64,000 nt of DNA from Acinetobacter rathckeae (GTDB lineage Bacteria > Pseudomonadota > Gammaproteobacteria > Pseudomonadales > Moraxellaceae). Below, in pieces: positions 6,127-13,216 of the stretch. Every line of letters starts with the position of its first letter. Within the stretch, counting starts at the first letter, position 1. The stretch covers positions 1-64,000 of the forward strand of contig NZ_VTDO01000003.1 in assembly GCF_015627125.1 (NCBI RefSeq). Reading direction: 5' to 3'. The position numbers and the translations under genes were made by a program. The notes beneath the pieces were generated by a model that was not told the DNA's origin, did no database searches, and worked only from the letters and a program-made list of their open reading frames with translations.

Positions 6127-8868
6127 TTAATCCCGTTGCGACACTGGCTTTTCAAATATCCAGCATCGTTTCGTGGTGTTTGTGATCTTGCTTTGAATGG
6201 CTTTATTCACCTCCAGAAATCTGTAATGTATGCTGTGACGTAGTGCCGTTTGTAATTCATTTAACTCTGGTAGTGAATAACGATAATCTGCTGCCACTTT
6301 GTATAAATGAGGAAAGTTAATGGCAATCAGGTTGGTTTTTGCTGAGTGATTTAAATTAGTTTCACTACTTTGTAGTTTTGGAATAGATGATTCTATTTCT
6401 TCAAATGTATTCCAGAAGTTCTGTACCATAATTGAATCTGATTTAATGACTTTATCTCGAGTCTGTGCCATGGCAATCAGTTCAGCATGTACCTGTTCTT
6501 GGATCTGCTTTGGTACATCAACAATATGTGTGCATAAAGCATCAAATAACGCCATAAATTGTGAGTGATTTTGAACAACACGTGAACTACGAATACTGTA
6601 CTTTTCATCATGTAAAACAGCATCATATTTATTAAAGCCTTGTTCATACGTTTGTAAAATATCAGACTCTTTAGCCAAACTTTTTAAAATAAATTGACTA
6701 ACATCTTGTGGTTCATATTTTTCAAGCCGACGTGACGCATATAAACTGTTTTTCGTCAGTTGCTCTTTAACAAACTTAGTTTGAACAATGCGTTCCATAA
6801 TGGGTGTTGTTGAAGCCACTTCCGCATTTTGGCTAACAATCACTGTGCCCATAAATGGTGGCTCATAGGTTTCATTGCCTCCATTTTTTACACCCTGTGC
6901 ACCTAACGAACCGCCATCAAATAAAGTTTTAAGGGAGTCCCAATCGAATTGTTTAATGACACCCCGATCATTTTCTCGCTCTGACTCAACAAGCACGACT
7001 GGTAGATTTGATACTTGTCTAAATGTACGAATTAAACCTGATTTAGTCGATTTAACAGGATCTACACCTTCATATTTAATACGGCCAAACAGTTTCCATA
7101 AAAAGAGTAATAGTGTGGATTTACCTGTTCCTGGTTCACCTACTGCTTCAAAAAATGGAAATGATTTGTGTCTTTTTCTAATTTGCTGTGCATATAGACT
7201 ACCGAAAAAGGCTGTAAGTGAAATCAAACCACGTACACCATAAGCTCCAATAAAGTCTGTAACCCATTCTTTTTTATAATCATTCATTTGTGAATTGATA
7301 TTCAATGAAAATGGGGCTTTACACTTTAAGTTGGTGTGGCGTGGCAGTTCAAAATAGTCTTCTTTATTAATTAGAAATTGTTTTCCATTGTGGTATGCAA
7401 TATCACTCAACACATAAGTTTTATGCTCTGCGTGATAACCAACGTAGTTGATCAGCTCCACTCGTTTAATGTCAGTCAATTCTCTTTCTAAAAAAGCATC
7501 AAGCTGTGTGCTATTCCCTTTATAGAATTTACCCGGTGCAACATGCAGTAAGCGTTTTTTAAACTCAGATGCAGATGATATATGTGATGCACTAAAGGTA
7601 TTTTTTATGGTTTTTGCTCCTCGAGGGAAATCTATTTGAAAGTAATAATCTGCTTCATCAATTTCTGCCATATATTGATAGTACAAACCTCGTGGACGGC
7701 AATCCATAATCAGTTTGGCTTCAGTGGCATGAAGTAATGCAGCATCTCGTCTTTCTGAGGTTTCTTTATCTTTTTCTTCTTGTAACCAGTCTTCATTATC
7801 ATCTGTTTCAAAGTTGATGTTTTTTAAATAATCATCGTATTTGTCCATATCTAATTTAAACCAATAGACTTGGTTATTAAAATCGAATGGAAATGATTTT
7901 GTACCTTTGTGCTTGTAGATAAGTATGCCTTTATCCACAGCTTTTTCAGCAACAAGTAATGCACCATAATATTTATAAGTTTCTACGTCATGAAAGCCGA
8001 GTCGATCTTGTTTGTATAGATCGTTCCAGTCAGTTTTTTTACGATTTGATGGTGGAAGTGCAGCTTCACATTCAAAACCTTGTTCGATAGCCTTTTCAAT
8101 GTTTTTAAATATGCCAGCATGCCCTGCTGGGTCGTTATCAAAAGCCCAAATCAGTTTAGGCAATGACTTTTTATCTTGATGACATTTTTCTTTTAAATGC
8201 TCTAAAAAAATAGATGGGTAGTTATTGCAACTTAATGCTGAAACACTGGTAATACCTGATAGCCATAATGCGATGGTGTCAAATATCCCTTCGGTGATCC
8301 AAATTTCTTTTGATTCGATATAGTTGGTATTGGGTGTAAGCCACGCATGGTTTTTAGATTCCCAACCAAATTTAAAGGTGGTTTTTTGCAATATGCCTTG
8401 GTCATCTAAAATACGTTGCCACCAACCTTCATTGCCTGCTTGATCTGTTATTGGGAAACGAAGTGTAATTGAGCCTTTGTTATGCTCTTGGCTTTTGTAA
8501 TATTCTTGCGAATAGCTCAATGCTTTTAACTGATCTAAAGGAAAGCCTCTACCTTCTGTTAAATATGCTTCTACGGTTTTATTTGGATTTTCAGGGGTTG
8601 GTGTAAAGCGTTTTTCCCATTTTTCAAATAACTCCGGGAATAAGTCACGCACATGGTTTTCATGACCACATTGATTTTTACGTGGGCAGAAAACTACCCA
8701 CGGCTCTTCAGGATAGACCCATGCTGATGCTTCTTTGTGGTTGCAGTCAGGGCAACGACCTCGCAGTTTATTACCTGCTTTGATTTTGAAGCTATATACA
8801 TCTTGTAGCTTTTCAATCACAAGTGCTCTGGTTTCTGGAAACATCATATTGTCTAAACTACCTAGCAA
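6127..8868 (-). CDS. Phage primase-helicase (zinc finger, Toprim, AAA+ ATPase)
   Basis: A 913-aa replication protein combining primase and helicase-type ATPase parts. An N-terminal zinc-binding region carries CPDC and CPRKNQCGH (about residues 38-75). A Toprim domain follows with EGIFDTIAL and the FDNDPAGHAG acidic pair (about 190-270). A C-terminal ATPase has Walker A GEPGTGKST near residue 580 and an arginine-rich downstream part. This replaces the P2 rolling-circle proteins gpA/gpB, so this phage probably replicates by another route. The longest frame starts with TTG at 8868 and overlaps the upstream 59-aa gene; the ATG pair at residues 8-9 is an alternative. The N-terminus matters little for the function call. 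Confidence 0.88.
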   Translation of the reverse strand: MLGSLDNMMFPETRALVIEKLQDVYSFKIKAGNKLRGRCPDCNHKEASAWVYPEEPWVVFCPRKNQCGHENHVRDLFPELFEKWEKRFTPTPENPNKTVEAYLTEGRGFPLDQLKALSYSQEYYKSQEHNKGSITLRFPITDQAGNEGWWQRILDDQGILQKTTFKFGWESKNHAWLTPNTNYIESKEIWITEGIFDTIALWLSGITSVSALSCNNYPSIFLEHLKEKCHQDKKSLPKLIWAFDNDPAGHAGIFKNIEKAIEQGFECEAALPPSNRKKTDWNDLYKQDRLGFHDVETYKYYGALLVAEKAVDKGILIYKHKGTKSFPFDFNNQVYWFKLDMDKYDDYLKNINFETDDNEDWLQEEKDKETSERRDAALLHATEAKLIMDCRPRGLYYQYMAEIDEADYYFQIDFPRGAKTIKNTFSASHISSASEFKKRLLHVAPGKFYKGNSTQLDAFLERELTDIKRVELINYVGYHAEHKTYVLSDIAYHNGKQFLINKEDYFELPRHTNLKCKAPFSLNINSQMNDYKKEWVTDFIGAYGVRGLISLTAFFGSLYAQQIRKRHKSFPFFEAVGEPGTGKSTLLLFLWKLFGRIKYEGVDPVKSTKSGLIRTFRQVSNLPVVLVESERENDRGVIKQFDWDSLKTLFDGGSLGAQGVKNGGNETYEPPFMGTVIVSQNAEVASTTPIMERIVQTKFVKEQLTKNSLYASRRLEKYEPQDVSQFILKSLAKESDILQTYEQGFNKYDAVLHDEKYSIRSSRVVQNHSQFMALFDALCTHIVDVPKQIQEQVHAELIAMAQTRDKVIKSDSIMVQNFWNTFEEIESSIPKLQSSETNLNHSAKTNLIAINFPHLYKVAADYRYSLPELNELQTALRHSIHYRFLEVNKAIQSKITNTTKRCWIFEKPVSQRD

Positions 8869-9041
8869 ATTTTTCTATTTCGTTTGATTTCATCACCTGC
8901 CAACTTTGCTAACATTTCATGAATGCGTTTTTTGGCAAGGTACTCAATCGTTTCTTCTATACTGTTAAAACCCATCATTTTTTGAACTTCTATGACGAGT
9001 TCTTTCTCTTGGTCTGAGAGTGCTACTTCATGTTTTTGCAT
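8862..9041 (-). CDS. 59-aa early phage protein
   Basis: The frame begins MQKHEVALSD and ends KRNRKIC, about 59 residues, with an AGGAA site seven bases before ATG. It is highly charged and probably two or three helices (EKELVIEVQKMM, IEYLAKKRIHEML). Its stop overlaps the primase-helicase start, which would explain that gene's weak start by translational coupling. No family recognised; the helix pattern resembles small DNA-binding or adaptor proteins. Confidence 0.65.
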   Translation of the reverse strand: MQKHEVALSDQEKELVIEVQKMMGFNSIEETIEYLAKKRIHEMLAKLAGDEIKRNRKIC

Positions 9042-9051
9042 GGCTCAGTTC

Positions 9052-9276
9052 CTAGTAGAGGGGCTCACCTGCGCCTTTTCTTAAGACTGACTCTAGGTTA
9101 AATTCTTGTTCGGCTGTGAGCTCTTGTAATGCACCTTTAACGGCTAGTTGGCGAATGATTGTGCCCTTTGGAACACCTGTCATTTTTGAGATGACACCAA
9201 AGAAGTCTGCTTCGTCATCGGTTAAGTTGACGTTGTAACGATTTGAACGGTTTTGCTTTTTGTAGTTGATGCTCAT
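9052..9276 (-). CDS. Ribbon-helix-helix-like early protein
   Basis: A 74-aa protein with the pattern NRYNVNLTDDEADFFGVISK-MTGVPKGTIIRQ, a beta strand followed by two helices, as in CopG/Arc-type DNA-binding dimers. It would bind phage DNA as a regulator, perhaps in the lysis-lysogeny switch or the excision step. The start overlaps the upstream gene's stop (ATGA, 9273-9276), so the two small genes are coupled. The fold is inferred from pattern, not from a search. Confidence 0.7.
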   Translation of the reverse strand: MSINYKKQNRSNRYNVNLTDDEADFFGVISKMTGVPKGTIIRQLAVKGALQELTAEQEFNLESVLRKGAGEPLY

Positions 9277-9485
9277 GCTTGTTGTTCCTGTGCTTTGCCT
9301 TTGCTGTAGCGTTCACCAATGATGCTTGAACGGCTTCTATTGGTTTGTTGTGCGATTTGTTCTATTTCACGAAGTTCGCTTTTTGATAGATAGAACACGA
9401 CTCGCTCTCTTGGTTCAGAAAGCTTTGGTGCTCTGGTAAGGAATTCGGGTGATTTTTTTATGCTCATAAGGTAATCTAAGCTCAT
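9273..9485 (-). CDS. Ribbon-helix-helix-like protein, first gene of early operon
   Basis: A 70-aa protein whose centre reads RERVVFYLSKSELREIEQIAQ followed by TNRSRSSIIGE, a strand-helix-helix pattern typical of ribbon-helix-helix regulators. It is the first gene left of the repressor switch and diverges from the repressor, the position of Cro/Cox-like antirepressors in many phages. Its ATG touches the interleaved palindrome at 9485-9514, so its mRNA leader must be very short. The anti-repressor role is inferred from position. Confidence 0.7.
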   Translation of the reverse strand: MSLDYLMSIKKSPEFLTRAPKLSEPRERVVFYLSKSELREIEQIAQQTNRSRSSIIGERYSKGKAQEQQA

Positions 9486-9514
9486 AGTGGTGTGCTAAGT
9501 GCCACTATAGCACA
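9485..9514. promoter_or_regulatory. Operator/promoter of the lysogeny switch
   Basis: Two interleaved inverted repeats, TAGTGG...CCACTA (9485-9490/9502-9507) and TGTGCTA...TAGCACA (9491-9497/9508-9514), lie between the divergent repressor and early operon. On the - strand TATAGT falls inside, with TTTAAA 17 bases upstream, making a plausible early promoter that the repressor would cover. Direct evidence is the symmetry and position only. Confidence 0.6.
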
Positions 9515-9551
9515 TTATTTTGTTCTTTAAATAGTTAAGGGAAATATTTTT

Positions 9552-9902
9552 ATGCTTTCTGACGAGCCTAATTTAAATGCTGATATTGCCCAGCGATTTA
9601 AAACTGAACTTGAGCAAAAGAAACTTCGTGCTAAAACGCTTTCTCGTGAGATTGGTGCAAGTGAAAATACGCTAGGTGCGTATGTACGAACACAGCATGT
9701 GCCAGATCAGTGGGTATATTTGGCAAAGCTCCAGCAACAAGGCATTGACATTCGATATGTATTGCTTGGTATTGACCCTGACTATAGTGGGCTGACCAGT
9801 GAAGAAAGTTTGCTTTTGAAAGCCTATAGACAGTTGAGTCCTGAAGGGCAAGAGGCTTTGCTGAACTTAGGAAAGGTTTACGCAAAAGACTTAGAACAAT
9901 AA
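9552..9902 (+). CDS. cI-like phage repressor (helix-turn-helix, no protease domain)
   Basis: A 116-aa repressor that should hold the prophage silent by binding the operator just upstream. The N-terminal helix-turn-helix is LRAKTLSREIGASENTLGAYVR (about residues 25-46). The C-terminal LLLKAYRQLSPEGQEALLNLG tail is the oligomerisation-type ending common in short phage repressors. No LexA/S24 self-cleavage domain is present, so induction would need an antirepressor or another signal rather than RecA cleavage. A good AAGGG ribosome site lies nine bases before ATG. It is transcribed opposite to its neighbours on both sides. Confidence 0.82.
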   Translation: MLSDEPNLNADIAQRFKTELEQKKLRAKTLSREIGASENTLGAYVRTQHVPDQWVYLAKLQQQGIDIRYVLLGIDPDYSGLTSEESLLLKAYRQLSPEGQEALLNLGKVYAKDLEQ

Positions 9903-9916
9903 AAATGTCGAAAAAA

Positions 9917-9944
9917 AGGGATACACCATTTAAAGTGTATCCCT
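9917..9944. terminator. Bidirectional terminator between repressor and PRTase gene
   Basis: A perfect 10-bp stem (AGGGATACAC/GTGTATCCCT, 8-nt loop). On the - strand it is followed by seven U, ending the phosphoribosyltransferase operon; on the + strand by AAAATTTT, ending the repressor mRNA less strongly. Confidence 0.85.
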
Positions 9945-9984
9945 AAAATTTTGCGAGCTGATTTAGCCTTTTGGCTTATTGCTT

Positions 9985-10740
9985 TTAATGTATGTTCTCG
10001 CTTGATTCATGGCTACTTTGAAATCCTGACGTAATGAGTCGATCTCTGATTTCGTCAAGTGAGCTTGGCGTCCGTAGGTGTCCGAGTTCGCCTTGTGTGA
10101 GGTATTCGATGGGGAAACCAAATTCATATTGCCACCATTGTGAAAGGTTTGGATGTTTGAGTATAACCGATTTTAGCATTTTTTCAGAAGGTCGGATATC
10201 AAATTCTGGGGTGGTTAGTCCAGTGATCGTCACTGCTTTAAGGACATGCCCTCCTTGTGATTCGATATAGCCCTTTAGAGCAGCAAGCGTTCCGCCCATT
10301 GCAACAGTATCATCAATAATAATGTAGTTTCTGCCTGATTCAACATATCCTTCAAAGCGAGGCTGTCGCACAATACGTTCATATGCTCCTGCATTGGTAT
10401 GATTTGCTTTTACAGTTTGTACGATCTCACTACTGACCTGTAAGTTCAATATTTCTGCAACCATTTCAGCAAATACAGCAGGAATTCGGTTGTTGCCCAA
10501 TGCTTCTATGGCAAGTACAGGCACAAGAATTGGATTATTGGGTGTAAAGATATGCTCAGATTGAATGATTTTATCGTAGGTGTCTAGTTTTACTGCCAAT
10601 AAATTAAACGCTGATAATACGTCACCTGATTTTGCCTGATAATAATCTTGTTCTGAGGCTTTTTTTAGTGTGTTGAGTGGATAAAAGACATAAACCTTAG
10701 GGAAGTGTTGCCATGATGTTCGTATATATTGATGTGACAT
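9985..10740 (-). CDS. Phosphoribosyltransferase-like protein (prophage cargo)
   Basis: A type I phosphoribosyltransferase-like fold: the PRPP-binding loop reads YIIIDDTVAMGGTLAALKGYI (about residues 139-159 from this start). The acceptor is unknown. Met16 of the longest frame (10740, MSHQYIRTS) is chosen because upstream codons run through a perfect hairpin; AGAGAAAA precedes it. It is the last gene of a three-gene leftward operon whose first gene lies under a C4-type antisense RNA, so it is probably repressed in the lysogen or expressed as a cargo function. Some phage-defence or anti-defence systems use such domains, but nothing here proves that role. Confidence 0.75.
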   Translation of the reverse strand: MSHQYIRTSWQHFPKVYVFYPLNTLKKASEQDYYQAKSGDVLSAFNLLAVKLDTYDKIIQSEHIFTPNNPILVPVLAIEALGNNRIPAVFAEMVAEILNLQVSSEIVQTVKANHTNAGAYERIVRQPRFEGYVESGRNYIIIDDTVAMGGTLAALKGYIESQGGHVLKAVTITGLTTPEFDIRPSEKMLKSVILKHPNLSQWWQYEFGFPIEYLTQGELGHLRTPSSLDEIRDRLITSGFQSSHESSENIH

Positions 10741-10760
10741 GCTGTTTTCTCTGATTGATA

Positions 10761-10782
10761 CGACCCTCATAAATGAGGGTCG
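10761..10782. other. Perfect 10-bp inverted repeat upstream of the PRTase gene
   Basis: CGACCCTCAT-AA-ATGAGGGTCG lies between the 184-aa gene and the PRTase start. On the + strand it is followed by CATATTTTTT and would look like a terminator, but no + strand gene leads into it. On the - strand it has no U-run. It may modulate translation of the PRTase gene or block antisense transcription. Confidence 0.5.
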
Positions 10783-10790
10783 CATATTTT

Positions 10791-11345
10791 TTATAACTCT
10801 ACACTATTTTGTACACTTATTAATTTCTGCTCGATATCAATGAGTTTATAGATCAAGTCTGTGGTTTGATAAGTTACATCTTTGTTATCTGCTGACACTT
10901 CTAATGACTGTCTCCAAATACGCAATGATGACAACGCTTGATCCAAGTTTAGTTCTGCATCTTCATTTTTTTTCATCGTCTTGTCTCTAACAATTTGGTT
11001 TAATTGAAATTGCCAGACTGTTACCGACGTGCCATTCCAAATTGGACTGACAATGGTTTGTTCACCTATATATCTTGGGTAAATCAAACACTCTAAAGAT
11101 GGTTTTAGAATATTGAGATCAAATTTTTTGCCCTCGGTTACTTCGGGCAACTGTTCAACCAAGTCATTAATCTGATCTGGTGCAATGGATATAAACCCTT
11201 TGCTGGTGTCATGATTAAAGGTCATTTGTGACTTGACCAGGTGATCGATCAAATTAAAAAACTGACAGCACAGTAATTCACTTTTTTCATCCGTTGCCTG
11301 TACACGATCTGCAATGGGTACATAAGGAATAATATTATCGTTCAT
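10791..11345 (-). CDS. Unknown protein in C4-controlled operon
   Basis: A 184-aa soluble protein of unknown function. It contains a helical N-terminal half (CCQFFNLIDHLVKSQMTF), a central stretch with IYPRYIGEQTIVSPIWNGT and a C-terminal helix (LIYKLIDIEQKLISVQNSV). No signal peptide or motif is recognised. It lies four bases after the 78-aa gene and about 50 bases before the PRTase gene, so all three are one transcription unit. A partner role to the PRTase-like enzyme is possible on context alone. Confidence 0.65.
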   Translation of the reverse strand: MNDNIIPYVPIADRVQATDEKSELLCCQFFNLIDHLVKSQMTFNHDTSKGFISIAPDQINDLVEQLPEVTEGKKFDLNILKPSLECLIYPRYIGEQTIVSPIWNGTSVTVWQFQLNQIVRDKTMKKNEDAELNLDQALSSLRIWRQSLEVSADNKDVTYQTTDLIYKLIDIEQKLISVQNSVEL

Positions 11346-11348
11346 GGC

Positions 11349-11585
11349 TTATTCCCCAATAAATAGTAATGAGAATGCAAACGTGAACATTACAAAGACA
11401 AAGCAATGGCTGAACGTTGTTTTAACCAGTTGATTTAATTTACGTTGTTTTTGGCGTTTTTCAAAGGCTTTTAAATCATAAACTGGTGTATGTTCAATGA
11501 CATGACTTTGAGTTTTGATAGGACGTTTTTTTACACGAATGTGTGAGGTATGGCTGTGCTTAAGCACATGATTAGATGCTTTCAT
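11349..11585 (-). CDS. Small basic membrane-anchored protein, first gene after the C4-type RNA
   Basis: A 78-aa protein with a very basic, His-rich N-terminal part and one C-terminal membrane helix (about residues 57-76, FSHCFVFVMFTFAFSLLFIG). In phages P1 and P4 the gene directly after the C4/CI RNA is a small, often host-inhibitory protein (icd, kil); this gene holds the same position, though I see no sequence match. Its ribosome site falls within a C4 target box (11595-11602), so pairing would block its translation. Toxicity is inference only. Confidence 0.6.
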   Translation of the reverse strand: MKASNHVLKHSHTSHIRVKKRPIKTQSHVIEHTPVYDLKAFEKRQKQRKLNQLVKTTFSHCFVFVMFTFAFSLLFIGE

Positions 11586-11594
11586 GACTATATT

Positions 11595-11636
11595 CTCGTA
11601 GATAAGTTTTTAAACCTACCGCCATCACTTTCCTAG
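11595..11636 (-). promoter_or_regulatory. Downstream target boxes of the C4-type RNA
   Basis: The - strand transcript carries CTAGGAAA (11629-11636) and TCTACGAG (11595-11602). Each is complementary to an unpaired box in the C4-type RNA. The second covers the region just before the ATG of the 78-aa gene, so pairing would hide its ribosome site, as described for P1 C4 acting on icd. Confidence 0.7.
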
Positions 11637-11645
11637 GGTAATGGT

Positions 11646-11719
11646 GGCAGACTGAGCAGGGCTAGGAAAACCGTTCTACGAGTACGGCCAGCGCGAAGCT
11701 GCCCTGCCCGATCTGCCAT
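11646..11719 (-). ncRNA. C4-type antisense RNA
   Basis: A - strand RNA candidate with outer stem GGCAGA/TCTGCC (11712-11717 with 11646-11651), inner stem GCAGGG/CCCTGC (11702-11707 with 11656-11661) and a small hairpin around CAGC-TTCGC-GCTG. Two unpaired boxes, CTCGTAGAA (11674-11682) and TTTTCCTAG (11662-11670), are complementary to sequences both upstream (11786-11811) and downstream (11595-11636) in the same transcript. This is the layout of C4 RNA in phages P1/P7 and CI RNA in P4, which impose termination or translational block on a downstream small gene. Its own promoter is just upstream. The ends are estimated. Confidence 0.75.
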
Positions 11720-11723
11720 AACG

Positions 11724-11751
11724 AGTATAGCTGATTAGACATTTTAGGCAA
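11724..11751 (-). promoter_or_regulatory. Promoter of the C4-type RNA
   Basis: On the - strand, TTGCCT (11746-11751) and TATACT (11724-11729) are 16 bases apart and place the start about where the outer stem of the C4-type RNA begins. This would keep the antisense RNA expressed from the quiet prophage. Confidence 0.6.
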
Positions 11752-11772
11752 AAAAATAGTCGCTAAAGCGAC
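11752..11772 (-). terminator. Terminator/attenuator between upstream targets and C4-type RNA
   Basis: On the - strand, GTCGCT-TT-AGCGAC (11759-11772) is followed by TATTTTTTT. It lies after the first target boxes and before the C4 promoter, so it may end the upstream transcript, either always or when antisense pairing occurs. Confidence 0.75.
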
Positions 11773-11785
11773 GATATTTTATGCG

Positions 11786-11811
11786 CTCGTAGAATTCTGC
11801 AGGTTTCCTAG
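11786..11811 (-). promoter_or_regulatory. Upstream target boxes of the C4-type RNA
   Basis: The - strand leader reads CTAGGAAACC (11802-11811) then TTCTACGAG (11786-11794). Together with neighbouring CAGG these can pair with the C4-type RNA boxes over roughly 20 base pairs with a few interruptions. P4 has equivalent upstream sites in its leader. Confidence 0.65.
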
Positions 11812-11841
11812 TCCTGTACACAGATTTTGCTGTGTGATTAC

Positions 11842-11870
11842 ATCTTGCCGATAGTGTGCCGTTATGTCAA
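11842..11870 (-). promoter_or_regulatory. Upstream promoter of the C4-controlled operon
   Basis: A perfect TTGACA (11865-11870 on the - strand) and a weaker CAAGAT (11842-11847) lie 17 bases apart. It would start the long transcript that contains the upstream target boxes. The poor -10 suggests it may need an activator. Confidence 0.45.
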
Positions 11871-11905
11871 GATAGTGATTCACTATTTTTTATAATAATT
11901 AGATT

Positions 11906-12346
11906 ATGAAAAAGCTACTCGCTGTTTTTTTACTGTGTATTTCAGGGGTTAGTCACTCAGCAAATAATATTAAAAGTGACTCGTATATACTTGGACTTGT
12001 TGGCCAAAAAGCTGTTGAAGTTGAGGATGTATCTGCAAGTTATAATTCCGCTACTAAAATTTATTATTACAGTAAAACATCAAGTACTGGTCTTGAGTTA
12101 CAGTTAAATAAAGAAACGATTGAAGTCGCTTGGCTTTTTTTACGTCGTGAGAAATTAGAAGAAAACAAAAAAGCAGAGCAGATGGCAATTAGCTTTACCG
12201 AAAAGCTTCTAGGTAAACAAAGCATGGATTTACTCATTAAACCCATGAAAAGTGGTCAATCTATTCAAAGTATAAAAATCAGTGGTGTAACAATAACAGG
12301 GGCTAGATGTGGTTCAACGCAATGTGTATATAGCATTGTTCGTTAG
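11906..12346 (+). CDS. Exported protein of unknown function (prophage cargo)
   Basis: A 146-aa protein with a clear signal peptide (MKKLLAVFLLCISGVSHSA, cut near residue 19) and a mature part without recognised domains; two cysteines near the end (ARCGSTQC) could form a disulfide in the periplasm. It is transcribed opposite to the flanking phage genes and has its own TATAAT box at 11891, with an ATAGTGA-T-TCACTAT palindrome just before. No ribosome site is visible, so it may be near-leaderless. This is the pattern of a lysogeny-expressed cargo gene; host benefit or superinfection control is speculation. Confidence 0.7.
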   Translation: MKKLLAVFLLCISGVSHSANNIKSDSYILGLVGQKAVEVEDVSASYNSATKIYYYSKTSSTGLELQLNKETIEVAWLFLRREKLEENKKAEQMAISFTEKLLGKQSMDLLIKPMKSGQSIQSIKISGVTITGARCGSTQCVYSIVR

Positions 12347-12368
12347 TAATTATTAGAAAGACTTTAAA

Positions 12369-12977
12369 ATGATTATTTTTTTTATACTACTGTTTTGCTT
12401 TTGGCTCTTTTATGCTGTTGTTACGGGGCAATTTAGTAAAGAAAATCAAGAAAAAAATAATGCTAAGTTTAAAAAAGATTGGGCAAATTTAAAAGAAGAT
12501 TTTAAGCGTGATGTTCTTAAGCAAAAGCCAGAAAATACGACAAGCAACGATGACCTACCCAGTAAAATACTTAGCCAAAAGCAAATAAGTCGCTCGCAAC
12601 AAGAGCGAGAAAAGTATGCAAATGATTTAGCTAATAAATTAGGCACTCGATCTGAAGTCATTGATGAGGAAAAAAGAAAGCTACAACCTCAAAAAGATTA
12701 TGACTGGGATATTTATACCCATTTACCTAAAATTCCACTTTATCGGTATATTCTTAAGTATGAAGATGCTCATGAAAACATCACCATTCGAGGTATTGAT
12801 ATTACCCATGTTTATAAGAGATATGAAAATAATAAGTGGTATTTTGATGCAGATACAGATGATGGAGAAAGAACTTTTCAATCTCAGAGGGTGATATTAT
12901 TAAAAGATCAGTGGACTAGTACAACATATAAGACATCGAAAGACGTCCGAGAGCATATTTTAGATGAACATTATTAA
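12369..12977 (+). CDS. Membrane-anchored protein with WYL-like C-terminal part
   Basis: A 202-aa protein that starts with a membrane helix (about residues 3-20), continues through a long charged helical stretch (about 23-95) and ends in a compact domain of about 80 residues. That domain reads YEDAHENITIRGIDITHVYKR followed by WYFDADTDDGERTFQSQRVI. The pattern of strand, small-molecule-like pocket and a final aromatic-arginine strand recalls the WYL-type module seen in some regulators and Acinetobacter proteins. It lies 22 bases after the exported-protein gene on the same strand, so the two form a small cargo operon. The domain call is tentative. Confidence 0.65.
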   Translation: MIIFFILLFCFWLFYAVVTGQFSKENQEKNNAKFKKDWANLKEDFKRDVLKQKPENTTSNDDLPSKILSQKQISRSQQEREKYANDLANKLGTRSEVIDEEKRKLQPQKDYDWDIYTHLPKIPLYRYILKYEDAHENITIRGIDITHVYKRYENNKWYFDADTDDGERTFQSQRVILLKDQWTSTTYKTSKDVREHILDEHY

Positions 12978-13018
12978 TAATGGTACTGTAATTATTTCAT
13001 ATCTTATTGGTAAATAAG

Positions 13019-13185
13019 CAAAACGAAAATTTGCGTTTTGTTCAGTCCAATTTTGGATTAACCTTTAAAAACAAAGTAGTGTATTAGGATATGGTCATTT
13101 TGACCATACCTATCCTATTGATAACATAGGTAAACGCACAATTGCGTTCACCTAGAACCTGATCCACCGTTTGACAGGTCAGGTT
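13019..13185. other. Cluster of five hairpins between convergent genes
   Basis: This stretch has no gene but five good stem-loops in a row: 13019-13040 (7 bp), 13046-13057 (5 bp), 13086-13116 (6+6 bp with a bulge), 13127-13154 (5+6 bp) and 13156-13185 (7 bp). Only the separate structure at 13217 is an evident terminator. It may be a structured RNA; the transcribed strand is not clear. Confidence 0.45.
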
Positions 13186-13216
13186 ATCGTCAAAAATAAT
13201 GTAAACCCTATAAAAT

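Noticed and set aside
10034..10270. Rightward open frame inside the PRTase-like gene
   Set aside because: It is antisense to a well-supported gene, has no ribosome site and a biased composition.
9985..11905. Retron-like system (PRTase-like protein next to a structured RNA)
   Set aside because: No reverse transcriptase is present, and the RNA fits a C4 antisense layout with complementary targets rather than an msr-msd.
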